From assembly GCA_964017235.1 (NCBI GenBank), contig OZ024929.1, positions 166,021,609-166,085,608 of the forward strand: 64,000 nt of DNA. Direction: 5' to 3'. How positions within the stretch are numbered: the first letter of the stretch is position 1; each line of letters begins with the position of its first letter. Made by a program: the position numbers and the translations under genes. The notes below the pieces were generated by a model. The model worked only from the letters and a program-made list of their open reading frames with translations. It made no database searches and was not told the DNA's origin. Positions 12,001 to 24,000 of the stretch are shown one piece after another. Source of the stretch: Sabellastarte sp. h YS-2021. Taxonomy: Eukaryota > Annelida > Polychaeta > Sabellida > Sabellidae.

Positions 12001-12261
12001 GAGCCAGACAGGCACATGTCACATGTGATTGGCCATGAACCACATGTGAATAGGCACAACTCACATGTGAACAGGCACGAGCCACATGTGAACAGGCACG
12101 AGGCACACGTAAATGGGCGGGTGGGAGATGGAGACAGGAAAGTAAGGGACTTAGTCGGGGGGTGGGGAAGCAGAGCAAACAGAGATTGGGAAGCAATGGA
12201 ACAGTCCAGTGAGGACTTGGAAGAGAGTCAGGTGTTGGAGGATGTGTTCTTTATAAAGTAG
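9062..12261 (+). CDS. Unrecognised protein, last three exons (5' part outside window or not found)
   Basis: Exons: 9062-9105, 10981-11088 and 11889-12261, stop TAG at 12259. The acceptors are TTTGCAG, TATTTTAG and TTTGACAG; the donors are GTAAGA and GTAAAA. Phases join cleanly (2 then 2), and in-frame stops lie just upstream of exon 2, so the acceptor there is forced. The encoded tail (about 174 residues) starts with a charged, probably helical stretch (residues such as ERASQLLDLVDEVESLHN), then an acidic region with DPFQDSLFEEDSDELDE, a possible SUMO-type motif IKREP, and five heptads of the form H-x-x-H-V-N-R, ending in LEDVFFIK. I do not recognise the family. The final exon is the most secure (0.75). 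The 44-nt first exon is weaker (0.55). The open frame at 10884-11111 is a different frame and is not the real one. Confidence 0.6.
9106..10980. other. Intron of the unrecognised gene
   Basis: AT-rich, with A-runs at about 9426 and 10398-10430. No repeat family from this window is recognised here, and no exon-like stretch with splice sites on either strand. Confidence 0.5.
11315..11650. mobile_element. Foldback (MITE-like) element in intron
   Basis: The ends are loosely inverted: CCTGGGGCAGCTGTATT on the left and AATATGGCCCAAGG on the right. The interior is made of inverted and direct copies of GGATTAA/TTAATCC and TTAGCTAA motifs. It resembles the larger foldback elements at 43536 and 53593. 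No coding capacity. Confidence 0.5.
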
Positions 12262-12915
12262 AACTTATTGCTGGTATTACCACTGTGTTAGGGTGGTTTA
12301 GCTAATGTATGTGGTATTGTTTTCATTTAGATTAGATATTTTTACAGATTTACTCTATGCACAGTATAATAGGATCTTAAAACAAATTCCATTTTTCCAT
12401 TTTTGTCGTAAAGGATTAACGCAGATGACATCCAAATTATGCAAACTTGTTGTCATTTGGTCCAAATTAGTCAAAGTAATTAAAATTAATTCATCCCATT
12501 TTTGATAGCATTCTGCAGATTTCATTGATTCCATTATCATATGTTATTTTTTCCCCTATGAATATGTACTGTCAATATAATACAGAAGCTTTTATGTGAT
12601 AATTAGATTTCTAGTGCTATAGTGACGTTTGTGTATTATATTATTGCATGATAAATATAGGAACTGAAGTTATTTTCATTGTTTTTTTTTTTAAAAGAAA
12701 AACATTAAACACTATTTTTCATCATTGTTACCTTTATTATTAACACTTTCAGAGTCAATTTAAGCTTTATGTTCAACTTGTTTAGTCATGAAGAGCCCCA
12801 GTCATAAATGTCCTAAGAGTACCAGTATTTAGACAGTCGGTCTCTCCTGAAAGCTATCATTGGTTATAGCCAATAGAAACATTTATACAGCACAAAATTG
12901 ACAGATTATTGGGAA
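12262..12915. other. 3' flank of the unrecognised gene
   Basis: Downstream of the TAG stop. The only possible poly(A) signal seen is ATTAAA near 12703. No other feature is supported. Confidence 0.35.
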
Positions 12916-12990
12916 TGACGTGATGGTACAACAGTAGCTTACACATTTTCTAACTCTGTGGTGAGGAGTTTGAATCCCATCGTAAGTGAA
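12916..12990 (+). repeat. tRNA-like SINE fragment
   Basis: TGGTACAACAGTAGC resembles an A box and GAGTTTGAATCCCATC a B box, spaced as in a tRNA-derived SINE head. No tail or target duplication was identified, so this is a tentative relic. Confidence 0.35.
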
Positions 12991-13195
12991 GAAATTGATA
13001 CTTCTTTTTTGATATGTGCTGGTTCATATTGCAGGGTTTTGAGGAACTATATGCACTCCTGTTTTGCATGCCTAAACCTACACATCCAGATAAAATAACG
13101 ATAAATTCCCATTCTAAGAGCTTGTCTATAGTGTATATCAATCTGTCTCTAAAATAACCTGTCTGCCATTTAGGGCCGAGTCGGTAGCACATTTT

Positions 13196-14587
13196 TACCC
13201 CAAAGCCCTTAAGGGCTGTCGGGGTATTGTTTTCACCCATGGTGTCCGGATGGGCGGGCAGGTGGGCGGGCGACAAATAGTTTGTCCGGGCTGTATCTCA
13301 GAAACCGTAAGGTGTAGGAAGTTCATACTTGGCAGGGACATTGGTTGGGGGGTGTAGGTGTGCAACGTCATGGTCTGACCTTGATTTGACCTTGCCGTAG
13401 TGACCTTGAGTTTGAAAATCTTGTCCGGGCTATATCTCAGAAACCGTAAGGTGTAGGAAGTTGATACTGAGTAGGGACATTGGTTAGGGGGTGTAGGTGT
13501 GCAACGTCATGGTCTTACCTTGATTTGACCTTTGACCTTGCCGTAGTGACCTTGACCTTTAAAATCTTGTCGGGGCTATATCTGGGAAACCGTAAGGTGT
13601 AGGAAGTTGATACTTGGTAGGAACATTGGTTAGGAGTTGTAGGTGTGCAACATCATGGTCTGACCTTGATTTGACCTTGTCGTAGTGACCTTGACCTATA
13701 AAACCTTGTCTAGGCTATATCTCAGCAACTGTAAGATACTTGGTAGGGACATTGGTTAGGGGGTGTAGATGTGCAACGTCATAATGTGACCTTGATTTGA
13801 CCTTTGCCATAGTGACCTTGACCTGTAAAATCTTGTCCGGGCTATATTTTGGAAACTGTAAGGTGTAGGAAGCTGATACTTGGTGAGGACATTGGTTGGG
13901 GGTAGTAGGTGTGCAACGTCATGGTGTGACCTTGATTTGACGTTTGACCTTGCAATACAGAACTTGACCTATAAAATTTTGTCCAGGCTATATCTCAGAG
14001 ACTGTAAGGTGTAGGAGGTTTATATTTGGTAGGGACATTGCTCGAGGGTTTTATGTGTGCCACGTCATGGTGTGACACTGATTGACCTTTGACCTTGCTG
14101 TATTTACCTTTAAAATCTTGTTGCACCTTTGGGTCTGTCTGTTGATGCAGATTAAGCACTGTTAAAAGTCATATTAGAATTCATTAAGAATTTCCTTTTG
14201 CAAGTTCCCGTTGTAACAGATTGAATTTCATCAAGTGAGCCACAGGCTTTTCTCCAACACCATGCATAAGCATTCATTGAATGTATTGCCACTTCTGTAT
14301 GCATGGGTAATATTCAAAACATCCAAACCATAATTCGGCCATTTTTGGTTTACTGATAAATGCTGTCATTTTATTATTGAATTATCTTGTTTTAATACTT
14401 CACCTTTACGTACATTTCTTTTCCTTAGATATTATTTTCTCTACTTAAGCATTATTTGGACCTTAATATAACTTACACTGCTCTGAAAGTATCTTGAACT
14501 TTGTACTGTTACACTACTTCAATATCTCAAGGTGTTGAAAAATATTTCCCCAAGCTGTGGGGTATGGGCATCTCTGATGCTATTTTT
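13196..14587 (+). mobile_element. HE-A copy 3: complete Helentron-like element
   Basis: The 5' hairpin at 13196-13226 pairs TACCCC..AGCCCTT with AAGGGCT..GGGGTA. About six core units follow, with GTAGGAAGTTGATACT markers spaced 139-147 bp (13321, 13460, 13606) and TGACCTTTGACCTTG clusters. The 3' end has AGCTGTGGGGTA (14553-14564), the hairpin GCATC-TCT-GATGC, and a T-run. At 14148-14190 is a stretch like the LINE tail at 43080 (GATTAAGCACTGTTAAAAGT). No ORF. Confidence 0.7.
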
Positions 14588-14967
14588 CATTTTGGTATCC
14601 CACCAGTGCAAAACCGTACTGATTCCGGGATACTGAAAGAAAAAATTGCGTTCTGGCATATCCCCAATCGAATAGGCCCACCAACTGGAAGTAAGAAGTG
14701 AAAAGAAAACATTGAAGTTCTGAAAGAAATCACTATAAAAGTGCTAAAATATATAAAAATATTGGATAAAAGTTTGTAATTTCTTCAGATTTGAGGTTTG
14801 GTTCTAATACTTTACGTTTTCTCACAATATTATATACTGACATTCAAAATACCGGCTGTAAAGTGTCACCACGGTGTTGAAGTGATTTGGTCTCGATACC
14901 GAGATACCGCTGTTACCAACCCTGCCCTTTTGCCATTATACATCTACATAGCAAGAGTGCCTGCTTA
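14588..14967. other. Spacer with a possible broken hairpin end
   Basis: GTATCCC at about 14597 and GGGATAC at about 14628 form an inverted pair like the HE-B 5' end but with a long loop and no core after it. It could be a degenerate end. Nothing else is seen. Confidence 0.3.
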
Positions 14968-16958
14968 TTGTATCCACCGGATAGCATCCGGTGGATACTA
15001 TGGATTTGACTTCGTTACGCCGCCGCCGCCGCAGTGTGTAGAGAGATTTCACCGTTACCGCTCTAACGAAAAAATATTATAGCTAGCCTTCTCAAATTTG
15101 CAGGATATATTTATAGCCATAAAATCTTGCCTGGGAATATTTTTGGCCTCATTTTGAAAAACAAAATGGCCGCCACGGGCATTTTTCGACTTTAAACAAG
15201 GACTTTTGGTGGCCCTCTAGAGCAAAGGGTATTATAGGTAGAGATCTCAAATTCGCAGGATATGTTCCTCATTATAAAATCTTGACTGGGAATATTTTTG
15301 GCCTGATTTTGAAAAACAAGATGGCCGCCACAGGTGTTTCTTTGCAGTCATGAAAAGTGCTTATATCTCCCTTATTATTGGTCCTAGAGGTTTGGGATGT
15401 TAAACCAACCTATAGGAAATCATGGGCTGGGAATCTTTTGGTGTGGTCAGATTTGACCTTGGACCCCTCCTTCAAGGTCAAACGAGGATAGCCAAACTTA
15501 AAAGTGCTTATAACTCGTTTATTATTGGTCCTAGAGGTTTGGGATGGTATACCAACCTATAGGAAATCATGGGCTGAGAATCTTTTGGTGTGGTCGGATT
15601 TGACCTTGGACCCCTCCTTCAAGGTCAAATGAGGATAGCCAAACTTAAAAGTGCTTATAACTCGCTTATTATTGGTCCTAGAGGTTTGGGATGGTAAACC
15701 AACCTATTGGAAATCATGGGCTGGGAATCTTTTGGTGTGGTCAGATTTGACCTTGGACCCCTCCTTCAAGGTCAAACGAGCATAGCCAAACTTAAAAGTG
15801 CTTATAACTCGCTTATTATTGGTCCTAGAGGTTTGGGATGGTAAACCAACCTATAGGAAATCATGGCCTGGGAATCTTTTGGTGTGGTCGGATTTGACCT
15901 TGGACCCCTCCTTCAAGGTCAAACGAGGATAGCCAAACTTAAAAGTGCTTATAACTCGCTTATTATTGGTCGTAGAGGTTTAGGATGGTAAACCAACCTA
16001 CAGGAAATCATGGGCTGGGAGTCTTTTATTGTGGTTGGATTTGGCCTTGGACTCCTCCTTCAAGGTTAAATGAGGATAGCCAAACTTAAAAGTGCTTATA
16101 ACTCGATTATTATTGGTCCTAGAGGTTTGAGATGGTAAACCAACCTATAGGAAATCATGGGCTGGGAGTCTTTTGGTGTGGTCGGATTTGACCTTGGACC
16201 CCTCCTTCAAGGTCAAACGAGCACAGCCAAACTTAAATGTGCTTATAGCGCGCTTATTATTGGTTCTAGAGGTTTAGGATGGTAAACCAACCTATAGGAA
16301 ATCATGGGCTAGGAATCTTTTGGTGTGCTCGGATTTGACCTTGGACCCCTCCTTCAAGGTCAAATGAGGATAGCCAAACTTAAAAGTGCTTATAACTCAC
16401 TTATTATTGGTCCTAGAGGTTTGGGATGGTAAACCAACATATAGGAAATCATGGGCTGGGAATCTATTGCTGTGGTCGGATTTGACCTTGGATCCATCCT
16501 TCAAGGTCAAACGAGGATAGTACACAAAATCATGTGCTGGGAATCTATTGCTGTGGTCGGATTTGACCTTGGACCCTCCATCAAAGTCAAACGAGGATAG
16601 CCAAACTTAAAAGTGCTTATAACTCACTTAATATTGGTCCTAGAGCTTTGGAATGGTAAACCAAAATCTAGGAAATCATGGGCTGGGAATCTTTTGGTGT
16701 GATCGGATTTGACCTTTGGCCCCTCTCTCAAGGTCAAATGAGGATTGCCAAAATTAGTGTTTATATCTTGCTTATTCCTATTCCTAGAGGTTTGCAGTTC
16801 ACACCAACCTATGGGAAATCATGGGCTAAGAATCTTTTGATATGGTCAGATTTCACCTTGGGCTTCTCCTTCAAGGTTAAGCAATGTTAGAATGGCTTTG
16901 GTGAGTTTTCTTTCTGGTGGATACAATTTGCATCGGTTCTCCGATGCGATAGGTCTAG
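14968..16958 (+). mobile_element. HE-B copy 2: complete Helentron-like element with 147-bp core
   Basis: The 5' end is TTGTATCCACC, inside the hairpin TATCCACCGGAT-AGC-ATCCGGTGGATA, followed by (CCG)4 at about 15020. Two preliminary units carrying ATGGCCGCCAC follow, then the main array (15360-16900). The 3' end has GGTGGATACAA (16916-16926, a perfect 11-bp inverted copy of the 5' end), the hairpin GCATCGG-TTCT-CCGATGC (16930-16947), and CTAG at 16955-16958 followed by T. The hairpin ends 11 nt before the element end when the terminal CTAG is counted, as is usual for Helitron-type 3' ends. No protein is encoded. Confidence 0.8.
15360..16900. repeat. Tandem array of exact 147-bp monomers, each with a hairpin
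   Basis: TTTGACCTTG begins at 15452, 15599, 15746, 15893, 16187, 16334 and 16481 (the copy near 16040 is mutated), so eight successive monomers keep exactly 147 bp with no indel. A partial duplication follows at 16562, then one more unit at 16708. In most units TTTGACCTTG is matched 11 nt later by CAAGGTCAAA, a perfect 10-bp inverted repeat. Confidence 0.85.
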
Positions 16959-18025
16959 TTTTTTTCTAATATTGTCCAGAATGTTAACCCATATTTACAT
17001 TATTTAATCATGACATTGTACTTGCTGGACATTTAAATATATTTCTACAAAAGGTCTCAAAGACATGCAAGAATTTTGGTTTAAAAAATCACAAACATGT
17101 CTCATGTGTTTAATGAAAACCGAATATACTTCTAATAAGGAAACAGTATATCTTGTCCTGTAGGTCTCATATTTATATCTGCAGGAACATATCCTGCATG
17201 ATTGACTAATAAAACTGATGATGCAATGTTTTGTCTTCCTGTTGCATGTCATGTAGCCACATGATTTTGCCTTTCATTTGACTTTCAGAAAATAGTCTTG
17301 TTTGAGGCTCATATCTCAAACTTTGTTCATCTCTGTGCAATACAGAAACAGAATACAATAGACAGCATATTTTGAATTCTGTATGACAGAAAATGATACA
17401 GATCAATCACATTTGTTGATATCTGCTAAGAAGTAAAATTTTTTAAAAAATTTTTTTTTTTGGGGGGGTGTGTGTGTGTGGGGGGTGGGGTGGGGGGTGG
17501 CAGGTGTCAGATCTCAATTATTATACCTGCAGTGATGAAAAATACTCTAAAATTTAACTACAGTTTTAAGTTGCACACTATTTTTCAGTTTTTTTAGCTC
17601 TTTGGTCGGTCCCCAGATCTCATGGTAGAAAAGAATGCATTTGTTTAAGTCACATTAAATAATAATTAACTTCTTAACCAGGAGGTGAGGTTGAAGCAAG
17701 GCTAGAGAATGCATTAATAGGACACACAAAAAGACATGGTTTTATTAAAAGCTGATATTGATTGCAAACAACCAGTGACAGTCTCCATAACACTCCCAGC
17801 AATGAGCTCATTTGCTACATTAAATTTCCAGACTTACATCAATTTAAGAATACGTTGGCATAATGTGAAGTATTTTTCTGTCATATGAAAGCTTTTACTG
17901 AAAAAAATTGAGTCAAGTATTTTCCCAAGTAAAAATACTTCCCTTAATAAAATGTATAAAAACTCTGCAAAGGTTATTTTGTTTATAAGTTTTAAACTTT
18001 TTTTTCTTTTTTCTTTTCTATACAG
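16959..18025. other. Spacer with low-complexity tract
   Basis: A T-run, G-run and (GT)n tract lies at 17440-17505. The rest is AT-rich without recognisable genes or repeats. Confidence 0.5.
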
Positions 18026-18111
18026 GCATGTTCACAAAATATATATGTTTCAAGTATCCCGTCACTTATAATGCAAGTGAAGATAAATATAGGGACATCA
18101 CGGTTTGCCAA
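18026..18111 (+). CDS. Candidate orphan exon
   Basis: A strong polypyrimidine tract ending in TATACAG precedes an 86-nt stretch, and CAA|GTAAGT follows it. One frame is open across it (starting MFTKYICFKYPVTY after a 2-nt phase), ending at phase 0. A later acceptor at about 20635 (CATACAG) could supply a short terminal exon in phase. I do not recognise the peptide. It may be a chance exon-like stretch. Confidence 0.3.
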
Positions 18112-19860
18112 GTAAGTTTTTTTCCAGTTGCGTTTTTATGTTGAACAACATTGTCTGAACATAATACTGGCTTTTTGCTGCCGGAACTGCACAAGTCTAC
18201 ACATAATGGCGGAATCTTCATTTGTTTTGCAAAGTCCTGTTCAAGAAATGTATGATATATTCAGAAAAGAATTTTCAAATGTACAAAGTTTTTTATAGTT
18301 CAAGAAGAATGCGAGATATTTCAAAATTAAATATAAATGCATGTGTGTAACTGTAAATCTACTAGCTTTCCTGTAGTCTAATAACCTAAACATCAAGATA
18401 AATAGCATAATATTCTATTGATGTGAATAGTCTGTTTATATTCTGTATAAGAAGAAATTTTAGCTAGAATAAATATTCCATTGGCTTGTTTCTGCTCAAG
18501 AGATTAATACAGATTTAATATTTCACTGTGAATGAATATTTGCTGTACAACCTCATTAGTTAAAATAGCTGAAATTTTTTTTTATTCCCAGTGAAAATTT
18601 CAACTAACAGTATCTGCTAAAGAAGGTTTTGTGTCCAAGTTGTTCAAAAGTTTGGCTTTTAATCACTCGCGTCCCACCATAGTGGTAATGGGTTTGAGTC
18701 TAGTCCACTGTAAAATGTGGGATGAACTGAGTGCCTGACCCGATATGACCTTTACTGTGGGAGGGGACTCAAAAACCCAGCTTTGCCCTTTGTATATCTG
18801 CTGAATTAAATCTGTTGACTGCCACTGCACTGCAAGTAATGGACATATATCACAATGATACGGCTGTGAAATGAAACTACAACTTTTATTGTATGTGTAA
18901 TTTTTTTTTTTTTTTAGAAATAAAACACAAGCCTTAATCATGATTAAATACAAATACACAACACAATCTATGTATCAAATGTTTCTGACAAATATTTGAA
19001 GAAGCAAAACAAGTCTCAGTAACAGTGCTATAAAACCTTTTAGAATTACCAGTTCTGTAACACCCGAGGCAGATGCCTTTGTAAAAACTATCTTCTTGGT
19101 ACACTTAACACTGGGTTTGCGTAGTGTGAGAAGCATACACATACACATAAAAACTTTTACAAAAGTAAGAAGGAAACCCACAAAAATGACCAATGTTCAT
19201 CTGAAGTTGATGGTTCTGATATATCTCCTCATACTTTACTTTTCATTTACACACTGATATAACATTGGATACACAACAAAAATAATAGATATGAAAGTAC
19301 AAAGTTAAAGATAGTTCACTTAATTAAGAACATAAGCTGAGTGGACTTCTTTTAAAAAGTTGTGGGGATCAGTTCACAAAAGGGTAAACTTGTAAATATA
19401 TAGTTTTACTTTTTATTTAATACACCTTATCAGTTCAAAGGATAAAACAATTACACTCGCAAAAAGCTACAATTGAACAAGTTGACTTCAAAACTGATCT
19501 TAATCATTTTATTTAGTTGTGTAATACACTGTCTAATGCTGAGCTCTAACCTTTTAAGACATAATTCTGTTCCTGTATTTATACTTCGGAGTGTATATCT
19601 ATAATTATGAATATAGAAGTTGAACTGAATGATGCCCCCCCCCCCTCACCATATTTATCACCATATTCTATCACATGATTATGACCCTTGCATTTTTTTA
19701 CCTCCTGTGGGGCAGATTTATAGTCCTGGGAGACTTCCATATTGGCTATTAACTATCACAAGTAACTACAGTTCTGCATACAGAGAGATCATACCAACAT
19801 AACTGTAAAAACCGACTAGCATGAAATAAAAGCAGTTGCATCATTTAGTGCAAGACTATT
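18112..19860. other. Unannotated region
   Basis: AT-rich. Around 18660-18800 there is a GTGGGTTTGAGTC-like stretch that weakly resembles a SINE B box. No gene is supported. The minus-strand frame at 18975-19193 is hydrophobic but has no exon context. Confidence 0.4.
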
Positions 19861-19861
19861 A

Positions 19862-20285
19862 GTATAGGGATTGAAATGCAATTTCAATATCGATATCAAA
19901 CTCTAATTTTGCTCTGCATATCGATCGATATTGAAATATCGTTTCACGCCGTAAAATGCATTATTTGGCACCTACTGATCCTTCAGTTACCAAAAATCGT
20001 TTTGCTAACAAAATTATAGGATGTACAAAATTGACCATGAATTTAGTACAAGCTACCTATAAAAGCAATTAAATTTCACATAAAATCTCACAATAAGTTT
20101 TTTAATGCATAAATACTGATGATCAAACTAAATGGAACTGATAAACTACAATATTTTGAAAATTCTTCCTGGTGGGTGCTGGAAACGATATTGAAATTCA
20201 CACTTTTAGTATCGATATCGAAATTTAGAAAGACACATCGATCGATATTGAAATATTGATATATGATCCCTTCACTAAAGACTAT
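19862..20285. mobile_element. Palindromic MITE-like element
   Basis: Both ends contain ATCGATCGATATTGAAATAT and related inverted segments, with AGGGAT at the left and ATCCCT at the right. The ends are imperfect inverted repeats and the interior is short and non-coding. The superfamily is uncertain; AGGGAT ends would fit hAT-like MITEs, but no clear 8-bp duplication is seen. Confidence 0.45.
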
Positions 20286-21080
20286 GTACAAGGATGTTCA
20301 AATATGTGAAAGAATTTTGATTTCTTGTTTCCTTCCAAACAGCTGCAGAATTTTGTACCCGGTTTATTGAATATCTTGAAATAGATTCTTAAGGCCTGTA
20401 TATCATTACCATTGATGATATGAGAATATCCTGCAGATAACTTACAATGAATATTACCATGATAAATCTTGTGTACACACACCAGATAATCATACAATGC
20501 CATACAAAACAAGATGTATATTTTAAAGAATTCTAAATCATTTGTCAGATTGTAGGTATCCTAAGCATATATTACAGAACTGTTCAACTAAAATGTCTTT
20601 AAATTTATTTTTCTGTTGTTTTTTTTTTCATACAGTTTTCCCAAAGGATGTTCAGATAAACGAAGGTGTATATATTTGGATATGTGGTATTGATTTGGTG
20701 TACACCCCTGTAGTGACACTCGGGCTAAAATTGTTTTGAATAATTTGACTGCCAATAAATTACTGGTAGAAAAGCTATTTGTATTGTAAATAATAATTTT
20801 AGATAAAAAAGGTCAACTTTTCAAATTTGAAGTTATCCACTGGACGGTTTTTCTCAGAATAAATGTCATAAATGAGGTTTGTTCCATAAACCATTCTTAA
20901 TTTGATTTACATGTTAAAGTATGGTCTCTCTAGTCCTTATTTGTGCGACAACAGTTTTGGAAAGAGCTAACAATCGAGCAACATTATATTGTTCACACTC
21001 AAAAGCATACTAGATCAGTTTTAAATTCCATTATCCAGGAGAAAATGTCGCCAATACCACTCCTCCAACTGTTAAACCTC
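20286..21080. other. 3' flank of the NDUFA4/C15orf48-like gene
   Basis: Contains the presumed 3' UTR of the minus-strand gene, just below 21081. No canonical AATAAA on the minus strand was found close to the stop. Nothing else is supported. Confidence 0.35.
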
Positions 21081-24000
21081 TCATTTTGCTTTGTAGACAC
21101 CAATTTCTTTCCTCAGAGTTTCCAGTTCAGCATTCTCTCGATATCCTCCCTTTTTAATAGTGTAAAGCTGAAACAAGCAAAATTTTATTAATTGTTTGTG
21201 ATCAAAACTGGTGACTGTGCTATGGCTAAATGTTTGTTAATTAAGCGTCCCTGAAAGGGCGCTTCTTTGTTTTCGCCTCAGTTTCCTCGCCGCCGCCGCA
21301 TTGTGGTCTCCTTGAATATCTCCCTTATCATTAGAAGGTTTCAAACCATATTTGGCAGTTATATACCTTAGGCGTGGGAACATTTTTCTGCATGCTTAAA
21401 TTTGACCTTTGTTAAGGTGACATGATCAAAAACAATTTTTTGAAGTACACCCCCCTCCCGTCATCGCAGTTCAGGAAAAACTACTTGCTACACAGCCTTA
21501 TAATTTGACACCTTCCAATCTGAAAGCCTTAAATTTAGGTCAACCCCCTATTATCTTCTTAAGTATTTCATTTAGAGCTATAAAATGTACTGGAAGGTAA
21601 TAGGAAACCATATGTGGAGAGTCTAAATAGCTGGTCAGTTTTACCCCACGGCCCCCCCTTATGGGTCAAACTGGGGTCATAAAATAGCTGATTTTGAGTT
21701 TTTGCCTTATATCTCCTTTATTGTTGCTTTTATAGCTTCAGAATGTATTAAGAGGTATTGGGAAAGCATATGTGGAGAGTCTAAATAGCCGGTCAGTTTT
21801 ACCCCCCGACCCCCCCTTATGGGTCAAACTGGGGTCATAAAATAGCTGATTTTGAGTTTTTGCCTTATATCTCCTTTATTGTTGCTTTTATAGCTTCATA
21901 ATATATTAAGAGGTATTGGGAAAGCATATGTGGAGAGTCTAAATAGCCGGTCAGTTTTACCCCCCGACCCCCCCTTATGGGCCAAACTGGGGTCATAAAT
22001 AGCTGCTTTGGAGTTTTTGCCTTGTATCTCCTTTATCATTGCTTTTATAGCTTCAGAATGTATTAAGAGGTATTGGGAAAGCATATGTGGAGAATCTAAA
22101 TAGCCAGTCAGTTTTATCCCCCAACCCCCCTTATGGGTCAAACTTGGGTCATAAAATAGTTTCTTTGGAGTTTTGCCTTATATCTCCTTTATTGTTCCTT
22201 TTATACCTTCAGAATGTATTAAGAGGTATTGGGAAAGCATACGGTGCAGCTTTATGCATTCTTAGCTTTACAGCATGCGTATTAAAACCACAAAGCATTT
22301 TAAACTTTAAGGGACGCTTCGCTTTTGTTAGTGCTAATGTCACTTTATGGAATATCCGTTATAAAATACATTGAAATATTGTGCCAAGCAAAAACTTCAA
22401 AACCATGAGTTCTTACCTTTTGTGACTTTGTTGGATCAACTAATTCATGGGGAGGAATGTGCGTGTGCTTCATTAAGCTGCAATGAAGATAATAATATTG
22501 TTGGAAAAAGAAATTTTTGCGGAAATATCAGCTGGAAGAGTTTTCACTAATTTTCAGATCTTAAATTATTTTGAAGTGATTCAAACTGATGGTTGGTTTC
22601 TCATCAATTTAGATTAATACAGATTTCAAAGTTCATTAGAGATGAAGTATTATTATCTTAGCTTACTGGCAACATAAATTAATTGAAAGTGAAAAGTTTC
22701 TAGTTTTCTGATGAATCTTTTAACAAAGACAACACAAAAAAAAATGTGTTGAAAGTTGCTTTATGGCTTGTGAGTAAACATCAGCAACTGTATTGACAGT
22801 GGTCTTCATTCCGAGACAAAAAATAGTCTCAGATTTGAGATTTGGTCTCAGCTGAGTGCTCATCTGAGACTAAGCTGAGACCAGTCTCGAGTCTTTCCAA
22901 TGTAAACCGATCATAAACTTAAAAAAATAAATCCAGCATTTTTACAGATCGAAAAAAATATTTGTATGTTATTATTCACAACAAAATTTAAAACTTCTAT
23001 TCAATAAAAAAGAAATACGATTTTTTTTCAAATATTTTTTGTTTTGTACGTCACATGATTTATTTATCTGTTGCTGCTATGCAGTCAGAAACACAGTTAA
23101 AAAGTATCTTAAAGTAAGGTGCTTTTGAGACCAAAATCTGGGCTATAAATTGTCAAAAAGGTTTAGGCAAAGTATTGCTACATAGTGAAAATTATTTTTA
23201 CTTTACCTTAAACCATTAAAACTAAAAAATATGTACATCAGTTAGGATGAACTGATGCTTCAGACTTTTACTGAAATATTTCAGCCAACAATGTACCAGT
23301 CTTAATTTTAAGAACCAAATCTAAGACTAAATTCGGTCTCAAGTAGTTTGTCAAAAGCCAAGTAGTTTTACATAATAAAAAAGGAAATGGTCTTAGACTT
23401 GAGACCAAAACTTTAAAACTTGAGACAAAATTTGCTCTAACCTAGTGGAAACAATTTTGGCATTTAATTTTTCTGCTGACAGCACTCTAGTTGTGGGTTC
23501 CAATTTAGTTCATGGCAAAACTGAGAGCCTGTGCTCCTATGACGATGGCTGTTGAGAAGATATGTAAAACCTTTGACACTTTGAAAATATATACCTGCAT
23601 GGATGATATAAACAAATAGTTCCTCTGTTGGGCTCTTGTAGATGGTTCCAAAAACTACTGCTTCACGTCTACCTCCGGTATAACCTTACTGATCACACCA
23701 GTGTACCTCTGACATGTAACATAATCAGGTGTACTCTGTTTTATTTTATTATGTCAGATGTCAAATTTCAAGTTGTCCTGGATACTTCTAAAACACCAAA
23801 TTTGAAAATCTTACAACTGTACTTACTGAACATCCAGTAGATGAAGTAAATGCTGTTGCTACCAAAAATGTTAAATAAATAAACTGTAATCAATACACAA
23901 TATAAACATAGTTTGTAGAGTTACTCACTGGACATCAGATTTCTGGTAGAATGAGTAGACACCAAATACTGATGCCCCAAAGGCTGCAACCCCTACAAGC

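Noticed and set aside
15360..16900. Possible CRISPR-like array
   Set aside because: Contiguous satellite monomers without unique spacers, in an animal genome.
18975..19193. Hydrophobic 72-codon minus ORF as a membrane protein gene
   Set aside because: Low-complexity composition, no promoter or splice context, no recognisable family.
20500..21080. A miR-147-like microRNA in the 3' UTR of the NDUFA4/C15orf48-like gene, as in vertebrates
   Set aside because: No sequence with the expected GTGTGCG seed and no convincing hairpin was seen below the stop codon.
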